Shown here: positions 30,598 to 41,021 of the stretch, one piece after another
Layout: each line of letters begins with the position of its first letter
How positions within the stretch are numbered: position 1 is the stretch's first letter
DNA from: Ricinus communis
Taxonomy: Eukaryota > Streptophyta > Magnoliopsida > Malpighiales > Euphorbiaceae
Reading direction: 5' to 3'
Assembly: GCF_019578655.1 (NCBI RefSeq)
Contig: NC_063259.1
Span: 18,008,489-18,072,488, forward strand
Length of the DNA: 64,000 bases
The notes under the pieces: model-generated
Database searches by the model: none
Told to the model about the DNA's origin: nothing
What the model saw: the letters and a program-made list of their open reading frames with translations, nothing else
Program-made: the position numbers and the translations under genes

Positions 30598-33500
30598 TTC
30601 CTGTGCATACAAAGCCAGGTCAACTCGTTGCTCACTAATCAACGAGTTACAATAGTATCGCTTTAGCCGATGGCCGTTCACTTTGAAATCTCCCTTCTCT
30701 GGATGATGCAACTCTACCACTCCATATGGAAAGACTTGTCTGATCTAAAATGGTCCAGACCAACGAGTCTGCAGCTTTCCGGGAAACAGACGAAGGCGAG
30801 AGTTGTAAAGCAACATTCGATCCCCAACTTGAAACTCCTTAGGCTCACGAATCCTTTGATCATGCCATTTCTTAGTCCTTGCTTTGTAAGTTGAGGAGTT
30901 TTCGTACGCCTGCTGGCGCCACTCATCTAGCTCACTCAGCTGCCATTGTCGCTCCTTACCTGCAAAATCAATATCAAAGTTACAAGTTCTAAGGGCCCAA
31001 AGTGCCCTATGCTCTAACTCAACAGGCAAATGACATGACTTTCCATAAACAAGGCGATAGGGCGTAAAACCTATAGATGTCCTAAAAGCAGTCCTAAACA
31101 CCCATAATCCATCATCTAACTTAAGGGTCCAGTCTTTCCTACTGGTACTAACGGTTCTCTCTAAAATACGTTTAATACCCCTATTAGTTACCTCAACCTG
31201 CCCACTAGTCTGGGGGTGATAGGGAGTAGAGAATCGATGAGTAACTCCGTACCGCTTAAGTACTTTCTCTAATTGGGCGTTGCATAAATGTGTTCCTCTA
31301 TCACTAATAAGCGCCTTGGGTATGCCAAACCTAGCAAACAATCGCTTAAGGAATCTATAGACAACCCTGGCATCATCAGTGGCTACAGCCTGAGCTTCAG
31401 GCCACTTAGAGAAATATTCAACAGCAACTAGAATGTACTTATTACCATATGAAGAGGGAAAGGGTCCCATGAAGTCGATGCCCCAAACATCAAAAATCTC
31501 AACGACTTGCACACTAGTTTGGGGAATCTCATCACGAGAAGAGATATTACCTGCGTGCTAGCAAGGGTCACAAACCTGAATAAATTTCCGTGCATCTTGG
31601 AAGAGCGTAGGCCAATAGAATCCTGCCTCTAGCACCTTCCTCGCTGTATGGTTTGCTGTGTGATGACCTCTAGTGGGTCCCTCATGGCAATGCTTCAATA
31701 TTTGGAGAGTCTCTTCGCCATATACACAACGGCGAATCACCTGATTTGCACATACTTTAAACAAAAAGGGATCTTCCCAAATATAGTATTTCAAATTAGC
31801 GAAGAATTTCTTCTTTTACTGATAAGTCATACCCTTTGGTAGAATCCTAGCAACCAAATAGTTAGCATAATCTAAAAACCAAGGAGTATCAGTGTATACC
31901 TGAGTGATATATAAATGTTCTTCTGGAAATCGATCGTCTATGGCCGTCTCATCAAGTGCATCCAAGTGAGGATTTTCCAATCTCGACAAATGGTCCACTG
32001 CCAGATTCTTCGCGCCCTTCTTATCCTTGATCTCGACATCAAATTCCTGTAACAAAAGAATCCACCGAATCAATCTCGGTTTCGCATCATTTTTCAGGAA
32101 TAAGTACCTCAACGCCGAGTGGTCCGTGAAGACAATGGTTTTGGAGAGGACGAGGTATAATCTAAACTTGTCGAAGGCGTAAACAACAGCCAATAACTCC
32201 TTCTTTGTGGCGGTGTAGTGTTCCTGGGCTCCTGTCAAAGTCTTGCTAGCGTAGTAAATGGGTTGGAACTTTTTTCCAATCCTCTATCCAAGCACAGCTC
32301 CAATGCATAATCACTAGCATCGTACATCAGTTCAAAAGGCAGCCCCCAATCAGGAGAAACTACGATTGGGGCTGTAGTTAGAAGTTTCTTAAGTAACTCA
32401 TAAGCTGCCAAGCATGCATCATCAAAAATAAAAGGTATATCTTTAACTAACAATTGAGTGAGAGGCCTAGCAATCTTAGAAAAATCTCTAATAAATCTCC
32501 TATAAAACCTGGATGGCCCGGAAAACTCCTAAATTCTTAATGAACCTAGGAGGAGGTAGCTTAGATATTACTTCTACCTTAGCTCTATCCACCTCCATCC
32601 CAGCCTGAGAGATCTTATGCCCCAAAACAATCCCCTCTCTCACCATGAAATGGCATTTTTCCCAGTTTAGTACTAAGTTAGCCTCAATACACCTAGCTAA
32701 CATGCGCTCAAGGTTTGCCAAACAAAGAGAGAAAGAATTACTAAAAACAGAGAAGTCATCCATAAATACCTCCATAGACTCCTCAATCATGTCCTCAAAA
32801 ATAGCCATCATGCACCGCTGAAATGTAGCCGGTGCATTGCACAGTCCAAATGGCATCCGTCTATAAGCAAACGTCCCATAAGGGCAGGTGAAGGTAGTCT
32901 TCTCTTGGTCCTCAAGTGCAATAGGAATCTGAAAGTAACCTGAAAAGCCATCAAGCAAACAATAAAACATGTGACCTGCTAAACGTTCAATCTTCTGATC
33001 AATAAAAGGAATAGGGAAATGGTCCTTTCAAGTTGCATCATTAAGCCTACGGTAATCAATGCAAACTCAGAAGCCTATTATCGTCTGATTCGGGATCAGC
33101 TCATCCTTCTCATTCCTTACCACTGTGATGCCTCTCTTCTTGGGTACAACCTGCATAGGACTAACCCACGAACTGTCAGAAATGGGATATATTAAACCTG
33201 CATCAAGAAGTTTAATTACCTCCTTCTTTACCACTTCTTTCATGTTCGGATTGAGTCGTCTTTGAGGCTGAACAACCGGCCTGAAACTGTCCTCCAATGA
33301 AATCTTATGAGAGCAGAAACTTGGATTTATGCCCGAGATATCGGCTATATTGAAAGCAAAGGCCTTCTTGTACTTCCTTAGAACTTCCAACAGCATGGCT
33401 TGTTCTTCAGGAGTTAGATCGGCTGCTATGAATACTGGTAAGCGCTTCTCTTCATCGAGGAAGGCATAAACCAAGTGGCTCGGTAACTCCTTCAGTTCTA

Positions 33501-34752
33501 AGACTGGTGGGTCCTCGAATGAAGTCTTTACTTTCTGCACCCCAGACTTGTCAAGAAAAAGATAGGGATCAGTTGACAAGCTCGGCTCAGAAGCCAATAA
33601 AACAGCGAGTTGCTCCAACACTTGCTCGTTGGACAACTCCTCATCCTCAGCTATTACTACTTGCAAAGGGTCAGAACATAAAATTTCTTGCAAATGGGAC
33701 TCAACCACATCATCAATCACATCAATAGAATATACAGTATTATCATAGTCCAGTGACTGTCTCATGGAAGTGGCTAGGTCAAAGGTAATGGTCTCATCAT
33801 CAACTCTAAGCTTAAGCTTTCCATCGCTTACATCGATAACAGCCCTCGATGTAGCTAGGAAAGGCCTACCCAAGATAAGAGGCACAGTGCACTCACCCTC
33901 CATATCCATTACCACAAAATCCACAGGAAAGATAAATTTATCTACCTTTATAAGTACATCTTCAACAATACCTCTAGGAATTTTAACAGTCCTATCTGCT
34001 AACTGAACACTCATCCTAGTAGGCTTAGGTTCATGCAACCCTAATTTGGCAAATGAACTAGTGGGCATTAAGTTAATGCTAGCTCCTAAATCAGCCAATG
34101 CACCACTAATTGATAAATCACCAATCATACAAGGGATAGTAAAACTCCCTAGATCTCGTCGCTTGAGTGGCAGTTTGTTCTGGAGAATAGTTGAACACTC
34201 CTCATTAAGCACCACCTGACCAAGATCCTCCAACTTCCTCTTGTTGCTCAAAATCTCCTTTAAAAACTTGGTGTACTTCGGCATCTGTGAAATTACCTCA
34301 ACAAAAGGTAAGTTAATTTTCAGCTGCTTAAATAAGTCAAGAAACTTACTGTATTGCTTGTCCACCTTATCCTGCCTCAACCTTGCAGGATATGGAACCG
34401 AGGGCTGATGCTCCCGCACAGGGCTCTTTTGCCTGTATTCTTTCATTCTCTCATTCTCTACCACCTCAAGGTCTAGTCCTTCCTTAGCTAGCTCGACCTG
34501 CACGATTGTATTATCCTTATCAGCTAAAGGCGAAGAACCAGTCAATTTCTTACCTGAACGCAAGGTGATAGCCTTGCAATGCTCCCTCGGGTTTGACTCT
34601 GTAGTGCTAGGGAGCGATCCTGGAGGTCTCTCTGAAAGCATCTTAGAAATTTGGCCAATTTGAGTCACCAAGTTCTGAATCGAGGCCTGCTGATTCCTAA
34701 GTGCACTATCAATCACTGGAATCTCGTTTGTGAGCGTCACAAACTTCATCAT
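30598..34752 (-). pseudogene. pol: Athila E gag C-terminus and pol (PR-RT-RH-IN), broken
   Basis: The minus-strand open frame 34752-33067 carries the Gag-PR linker (PVREHQPSVPYPARL), the protease motif DLGASINLMP (about 34065-34100), LILGRPFLATSRA, and the RT start with RRLNPNMKEVVKKEVIKLLD. A TGA at 33067-33069 stands where the copy at 58263 has CGA. RT resumes at 32970-32500 with GFSGYFQIPIA, RMPFGLCNAPATFQRCMM and the catalytic FMDD (32755-32766). Frameshifts follow. RNase H lies at 32453-31816 ([20 protein letters not shown]). The integrase zinc domain at 31794-31558 ends CDPC before a TAG. The core at 31512-30745 has [19 protein letters not shown] and GQVEVTNRG, the three acidic contexts of DDE. 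After a TAG in GPF, the C-terminal domain (VNGHRLKRYY) reaches about 30598. All domains are recognisable, but at least six lesions block translation. Confidence 0.87.
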
Positions 34753-35996
34753 AAGCTCCTCTAAATTTGACTTCTTTTCTTGTAGAGGAGGAGCTTGTGC
34801 AGCCCAAGGTTGTTATCGTGGTACATTGATGAAGTCTTTGAAAAGCCTGGCAGACCCTAGGTATTATTGTTCCTCCAAACTGAAATTGGGATGATTGCGC
34901 CATCCGGCCGTTGTTTGTATTCTTTGTAAGGGTTATTCTGCTGCCTTGGGGTATTCCCATATAATCAACTGTTCAACATTAGAAGACATAGCGAATTAGA
35001 TGGAAAACTAGTAGAAGATGAAGCAAACATACCTCCTGCGATGCGATTCGCCTTTGTAATGCGGGCCACTATAAAACTTCATGACCAACGTTATTTGCAT
35101 GAGCAGAGCATCGGAGTTGGTCGATCTTCTTGGCTAGAAGCTCCACTTGGTACGCCAAGGCTGTAGAGTCCACTTGGTTGACCACTCCTGTCTTCTGGTC
35201 GGCTCCTAGAGGATTGCCAACGATAGTTGTTCATGGCCATTTCCTCTATCAAGTTCGAGCACCGTCTCTTGTTTAGCGCCCACTGCTGACATCCACCATC
35301 GCCTCGTTGCAAGGTTCAACCCGACTGTAGAAGGTCCAGACACGCATCCACACTGGCAATACGTGATGTGGGCAGCATCTCAAAAGATCCTTAAACCTCT
35401 CCCATGCATCGTACATGCTTTCATCATCAAACTACACAAAAGAAGATATGTCATTTCTAAGTTTAGCAGTTTTAGCGGGAGGAAAATACTTATATAAAAT
35501 TTTTTCAGCCAACGCCTTCCAAGTAATGATCGTCTGTTGTGGAAGAGATTGCAGCCATCTCTTTGCTCTGTCCCTCAAGGAAAATGGAAATAATCTCAGC
35601 CTAATGGCATCATCGGTTGTTCCATTTATCTTGAATGTGTCACAAATCTCCAAAAAGTTGGAGATATGTGCATTGGGATCCTCGCTGGGCAATCCTCCAA
35701 ATTGCACGCTTTGCTGGATCATCCGGATAACATTGGCCTTTATCTCAAAATTATTGGTACTCACGGTGGTCGACTATACTCATTTCGTCCCATCTAAAGA
35801 TGGTCGAGCAAACTCGTACATCGTCCTCCCCGATCATCGTTGGCACGGGGGTCATGGTTTTCCATCGTGTCTAGTCTATCCACAGGTACCTCAACCTCAA
35901 TCTCCTCCTCTTCTAATTGCAACCTCTTCCTTAAGAGTCCGGGGATCGTTGGATCGGATAGAGGCTTTATAAGATTCGAGTTTGAGCTCCGGTCAT
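34753..35996 (-). pseudogene. gag: Athila E gag
   Basis: The minus-strand start (complement of 35994-35996) matches the gag start at 60427, but two bases are missing soon after. The frame then includes LRKRLQLEEEEIEVEV and shifts again before ARPSLDG. The capsid block is clear at 35432-35764 (DPNAHISNFLEICDTF, RAKRWLQSLP, ILYKYFPPAKTAKLRNDISSF). It ends at TAG 35432-35434, where other copies have CAG. The remainder to 34753 is in several frames and includes an RLHQ block. Gag would form the particle core; this copy cannot. Confidence 0.8.
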
Positions 35997-36187
35997 AAAC
36001 TACACAGGCCCGAAAGTCCACACAACCACCAATCAACAAAAACAATATAATAATAAATAATAAATAATAAATAATAAAAATAAAATAAAAATAAAATAAA
36101 TAAAAAAAAATAAAGAATAAATGAATAAACAAATAATGACTAAATTGACACAAAAACAATTCACTCTAGTTCATAATTCTTTGTGTT
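35997..36187 (-). other. Athila E leader with A/T-rich simple repeats
   Basis: A leader between primer-binding site and gag. The part at 36044-36118 is a run of AATA/AAATA-type simple repeats, probably expanded after insertion. Confidence 0.6.
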
Positions 36188-36202
36188 CCCCGGCAGCGCC
36201 AA
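36188..36202 (-). other. Primer-binding site of Athila E, tRNA-Asp with 3-base loss
   Basis: The complement reads TGGCGCTGCCGGGGA. Compared with the perfect site at 22188 it lacks three bases in the middle. It lies six bases inside the 5' LTR, as expected. Confidence 0.8.
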
Positions 36203-36208
36203 AAACTT

Positions 36209-37692
36209 GATGGGCTCTTTATGCAACCTACACCTAAGGCGGTGAACCTCTGAGTGCAGCCTAGCACTAGTGAGTATCAAGGCCGTATCCACGGAGATCG
36301 GGTGAACCTAGAGTTACTACTGTTTGCTATGTTATCTAGTACGAAATAGGGTGTGAAAGTTCTAACGTGCAATTTAATGGTCATGAGTGCAAATAAGTAA
36401 ATGAAGAACAACGGACAATCAAAAGACAATTGCAAAGAGAGAAACAAACCCAAAAGGGAGCCTAAGTGATGGAATTCTAAAAATGGATTGTATGGATTGC
36501 CGATCTTGCTTACCCGTGCCTAAATCCTGAATTGAATCCCGGTTCCTCTCTCGAGCTTACCGGATTCCTAAACCTGCACTAACCTAATGGAATCTCTTCC
36601 TATCGGATTACTACAAATTAGCATTAAGTATGATTTAAAACTATTAAGAGTTATTAGTTCTTAATCCGGGGAGTAAATCAACCTTATCTCTAAGTTTAAC
36701 TACCAGTCCTTACTATTCAATTTCCAGTTGTAACAAGCATTTCTCAATGTCAAGAAACAACCTAATAAACAATTAATCCAACGTCTCAAATTAACTAAAT
36801 CAAACTTTTATTACTGAATAGCAAGAAGATTGCAAGAATGACAATTATAAAAACTAACAATTAAGCATAATCCATCAACAAAGGTGAATCCTAATGGATT
36901 CAAAAGATCTAGCTACTCATGTTCATGGTTAAAGCAATTAGGGAACAAAATAAGGAAAAACAAATTAAAGGCATGTACACCCTTCTCTTTCAAGCTGAAT
37001 GAGAAACCCTAAAATTGCAAATTCGAAATCTCAAACCCCAGTTGCCTCTTGAATGCTCCCAAAGTTTGTCTTGATCTTCAATTCGATGTTGGAACAAGTG
37101 AAATCCCTCCTTCAATTGATGAATTTTTTATCTCTCAAGGTCTACAATTGAGGTATAGGAAAACAATTGATTAAGTGTGTGTCTTAGAATTGAGTCCAAA
37201 AATCGTCTCCTCTCCAAAAGAACTCAAAATTGCCTATATAGTTGATTGACATGGTGAGTCCAGTGTGATGGTCGACATGGCGGAGTCCGGTGTGATGATT
37301 CGACAGTAGGAGTCAAGCGATCTTGAATCTGTGGAAATCTATCTTGACTCCTTCCAAGCCGTGCCTGCCCAGCGGTCTTGAGCCACCACAGAGGCCGTCT
37401 TTGGAGGTACATGGTGGCCTCTGAAGTCGTCTTGAAATGGCACAATTGGGGATAGCCTCTTGGTAATTCAGCACGAGTCAGGCCGTGCTCAACCGGTGCT
37501 AGTTCTCACCCAATTTGATGGATTCTGGTCCGTAATCACACGTATTTCCCTCGATTATTGATGGTGTCCTTTGAAAATGACATGAAACGAGAAAGGAAAC
37601 AAAAGACAGGTGATTCTAGCATAAAACGGGATAATCATGCATAAAAATGTAAACAGTCGGGCATGAAAACATGTGTAGTATGATGCTTATCA
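36209..37692 (-). repeat. 5' LTR of Athila E
   Basis: It aligns with 24886-26303 but carries roughly 80-100 extra bases at about 37244-37345, including two near-copies of a GACATGG(T/C)GGAGTCC unit. Since LTRs are identical at insertion, the difference arose afterwards. GC-rich motifs lie at 37350-37500 and CTATATAG near 37236. Confidence 0.87.
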
Positions 37693-38748
37693 ATCCACTT
37701 AGAGGGACAATCGTTAATTTCCTCTTCCCGACTGTCAAGCAAGCTACCAGTATGATGGGTAAGACTCGCTCTTCCAATTTGAAAGCTGAAGTTTCACCAA
37801 TTGGAAGGATCGACGATTGGGCAATTTCTTCAGGAACTTCGATGGTTTTCTCTATTCCTTGTCTTGGTTCACTTGCTAGAAGAAACTCGAGCTCCTCCAA
37901 GACTTCTTCATTTGATAACTCATGCTCATCTTCCATCATCGAAGGGACTTGTGGAAAATCCACCTAAAATTCCTCTAACTGCAACTCAGCATCATCGACT
38001 ATACGTTCCTGTTGGTAGTCTTTCAGAGGGATCATGTTTGCCTCTTCCTTTTCTAGTTCTATCTCCATGTTCAAAGAGTTGTCCTGCACAGAAGCATCAT
38101 CGTCAAACATAATAGATAACCCAGAAAAATTCTCACTGGGCATAAGTAGCGGTGCTCAAGTGTTCCTCGGATTCAGTAGCGTTTGATGGAGTTCCCAATT
38201 GCTCTTCAGCTAGTAACTTGAAGATTAAGCCTACTTGATGCTCTATATTCTTAATCGAGGCTTGTTGATCTTCAAGTATCCTCTCTGTTTGTTGGAATCT
38301 ATCCTCAAGACTTGCAATAAACCTCATCATCAGCTCCTTTGACACTAACTCTTCACCTTGAGTTGATGGTGCAAGATTAGGCTGCTGAAATTCTGGTGGT
38401 TCTTGGCTATCTAAGCTCCATACAAAGGGTGAATGAATACTCAACTCTTGATTGTAGGTGCTTCCATACGAGTCATCTAGCCAACTTCCCGTATAATTCA
38501 CCTGTTCATAGTTATAAGAACAATGAGCAACATCACTATGTAATGGACAATCATTACTCAAATGTAAACCACAAAAAAATTCATAAAAAAACTTGAGATG
38601 AAAGGATAGGAGTGGAGAGTTGATCGGTAGCCCTGCAAAATGATTCCACTCGAGCTTCTAAAGATGCATAGGTATCCCAATTTTTTGCACTCTCTTGGTT
38701 CCTGATCCCGTTTTCCAATGTGTCATACGAAGAGTTTGAATTTAACAT
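37693..38748 (-). pseudogene. gag-pol: Athila F gag C-terminus and start of pol, decayed
   Basis: On the minus strand an ATG at 38748 opens MLNSNSSYDTLENGIRNQES, an N-terminus unlike that of the other gags here. After a stop, a decayed C-x2-G-x-H knuckle-like block and an open stretch (38133-38561, MSNDCPLHSDVAHCSYNYEQ...) follow, with a KNIEHQVGLIFKLLAEEQ block equivalent to the IQNLVTQIGQISKMLSE block of element E. The pol part (37693-37963) has LSNEEVLEELEFLLASEP, equivalent to a region of E upstream of RT. Protease and most of pol are missing. Element E is inserted at 37693. Confidence 0.65.
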
Positions 38749-38871
38749 TGAACCTCCTTATCATTCACTACCTGAATCATAAACTTAACTAAATAAATAT
38801 GTACAAAAAAAATAATAAAAAAATGGCTAAATTAACAAATAGCAAATTTCACTCTAGTTTTCAAACATTCC
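38749..38871 (-). other. Athila F leader
   Basis: This AT-rich leader is shared with the other Athila leaders in reverse complement (TTAATTTAGCCAT block near 38821). The primer-binding site expected next to the LTR is absent. Confidence 0.5.
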
Positions 38872-39049
38872 TCAGTGTACCTATCGATGCAGTCTAGCAC
38901 TAATGGCGAGTATCAAGGTCGTATTCCTCGGGAAAGTGAAAGCCCAGAGTTACTCCTTTGTTCTCTATTATATTAACCTAAAATGAATGGTGAAAAATTT
39001 CTAAACTAACTAATAGCTACAAGCTAAGTTTTAAGAGAGATGCAGGAGT
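38872..39049 (-). repeat. Athila F 5' LTR fragment (3' end only)
   Basis: It matches 22279-22455 closely in the same orientation, so it is the partner of the LTR at 22263-23186. It is cut at 39049 by the CRM-like fragment. Confidence 0.7.
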
Positions 39050-40391
39050 AAATAAATTGTGTGTGCCACAAAGTTCTTTGAGAGAGTTACTTGTGAGAGA
39101 GGCACATAGTGGAGGTTTAATGGCACATTTTCGGATTAAGAAAACTTTGGATATATTGGGTGACCATTTCTTTTGGGCACACATGAAAAGGGATGTTGAG
39201 AGAATTTGTGAGAAATGCATTACTTGCAAATAAGCCAAATCCAAAGCAATGCCTCATGGTTTGTATATACCTCTTCCCATACCAAATGAACCTTGGGTAG
39301 ACATTTCTATGGACTTTGTTTTAGGATTACCTAGGTCCAAGGGAGGGAGAGATTCTATTTTTGTTGTTATGGACAGGTTTAGCAAAATGGCACATTTCGT
39401 TCCATGTCACAAGACGGATGATGCAACCCATATTGCCGATCTATTCTTCAAGGAGATTATAAGGCTACATGGAGTGCCAAGGACCATTGTGAGTGATAGG
39501 GATGTCAAATTCCTAAGTCACTTTTGGAAGACTCTTTGGGGAAAGATGGGGACAAAGCTTTTGTATTCTACAACTTGTCATCCGCAAACGGATGGACAAA
39601 CAGAGGTGGTCAATAGGACACTTGCAACACTTTTGAGGGCTATCATCCAAAGAAATCTGATGAATTGGGAAGAATGTTTGCCACATGTGGAATTTGCTTA
39701 TAATAGGAGTGTGCATGGTTCAACAAATTGCTCACCCTTTGAAGTTGTGTATGGATTCAATCCATTGACTCCATTAGATTTGTTACCATTGCCGTTGGAC
39801 AAAACTAATTTAGAGGGGAAATAAAAAGCTGAATTCATCAAGACTTTGCATGAGAAGGTGCGTGCAAACATTGAGAAGAAGACACTCCAATATGAAAAGC
39901 AACACAACAAAGGGAGGAAGCAAGTCATTTTTGAGCCTAGAGATTGGGTGTGGGTGCACTTGAGGAAGGAAAGATTTCCTAACCAAAGGAAATCAAAGCT
40001 TATGCCAAGAGGAGATGGTCCTTTTAGAGTGCTTCAACGCATCAACAACAATGCCTACAAGCTAGAACTTCCAAGTGAGTATGGCAATGTTACTGCTACT
40101 TTCAATGTTAGTGACTTGTCTTTGTTTGATGTAGGTGATGAAGATGATGGAGTTGATTTGTGGACAAATCCTTTTGAAGAAAGGGGGAATGATGTGAATC
40201 CAAGTTCAAAGCTTAAAGAGATCCAAGATCCATTAATAGTACAAGAAGGCCGAATCACAAGGTCCAAATCCAAGAAGCTTCAACAAGCTATATTGGGTTT
40301 AATTAGGGACATTTGGAAAGCCCAAGAACTTCAACCCAATAAGGCATCCATGGAGGCGCAAGGAATAATATTTAACTTGTTTTTATGTTAA
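39050..40391 (+). pseudogene. pol: Integrase C-terminal two-thirds of CRM-like pol
   Basis: TAA at 39231-39233 breaks the zinc domain (CAA in the first copy). The open frame 39249-39824 holds all three catalytic contexts intact: [26 protein letters not shown] and [12 protein letters not shown]. It therefore keeps the 13 bp lost in the first copy. TAA at 39822-39824 (CAA at 7499) interrupts it. The tail 39846-40391 includes [17 protein letters not shown] and the LTR-encoded extension (RITRSKSKKLQQAILGLI). The polypurine tract is at 40176-40189. Confidence 0.88.
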
Positions 40392-41021
40392 TAACAATTA
40401 AGGTTACATGTAGCCACCATACAAGTTAATGTGGTAATTAATACCAAGTAATGGCTATCAATGTGGGTAGTGGTTATTAAGAGCCACCATATACAAGTTA
40501 ATGGGGTAATTAATACCAAGTAATGGCTATTAGTGTGGATAGTAGTTACTAAGGCCATTTAAGAGTAAAAGTAATCCTATGTGTGTGAGTCTATTTTAGT
40601 AGTGTGTGCATGGACTTATACTCTATATAAACAAGTCCTTTTCTTTCTTTTGGAGCATGATTGAATTTGATATATGAAATTTTGTTTGAGTTTTATTGTG
40701 AGGAATTTTGTCTTTAATTTCTTGCTTGAACTTTGTGACTTATCAAGCTTTATTCTAGCTTGTTGTGTCAAAATCTAAATCTTTGTTTTCTTATTATTTA
40801 TCAAACTTTCTTGTTTGTGGCATAAGAGGAAATTCAAAGTCTATTTTAGTATCTTTATCCTTGTTGGTAAAGGGGTTAAGTAGCATCCATCTTCTTACTT
40901 CAATCTTTGAACGATCCGAATTTGTGGATTAAATTGGTAATTTCTAGTTTTCTTCTAATTCAACTTATCATAGTATTTTTGCTATTGGGGAGTTAATTGA
41001 TGAAACCTACAATTCCCATCA
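40190..41021 (+). repeat. LTR of the second CRM-like element
   Basis: 832 bp, TGATG...CATCA, same architecture as 1827-2659, with TATATAAA at 40624-40631 and the paired ~70-bp units near 40413-40553. Confidence 0.9.

Larger units (their letters stand above)
24886..37692 (-). mobile_element. Near-complete Athila element 'E' with gag, pol and third ORF
   Basis: This 12.8-kb minus-strand element has two matching type-E LTRs (36209-37692 and 24886-26303), a tRNA-Asp primer-binding site with a 3-base loss, gag, PR-RT-RH-IN, a spacer, an ORF in the env position, a 3' UTR and a polypurine tract. RT phrases such as YPISDSSWVSPMQVVPKK and GHKIS, and the protease DLGASINLMP, are Athila/Calypso-like. 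It sits in another Athila (F). The flanks share an 8-bp direct repeat, ATCCACTT (24878-24885 and 37693-37700), longer than the usual 5 bp. Frameshifts and nonsense codons occur in every gene, so it is not autonomous, but it is the most complete Athila in the window. Confidence 0.88.
39050..41021 (+). mobile_element. 5'-truncated second CRM-like element (integrase to 3' LTR)
   Basis: It aligns with 6738-8700 with few differences. The left end is an abrupt break inside the integrase zinc domain, and the right end is a true LTR terminus (CCCATCA). No 5' LTR or target duplication is visible. It is flanked by inverted Athila LTR on the left and Athila gag on the right, so unequal recombination or deletion removed its 5' part. 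Confidence 0.88.

Noticed and set aside
30541..36118. CRISPR-like or satellite arrays
   Set aside because: The only short repeats are (TTTA)n at 30541-30562 and AATA-type runs at 36044-36118, ordinary microsatellites without spacer structure.
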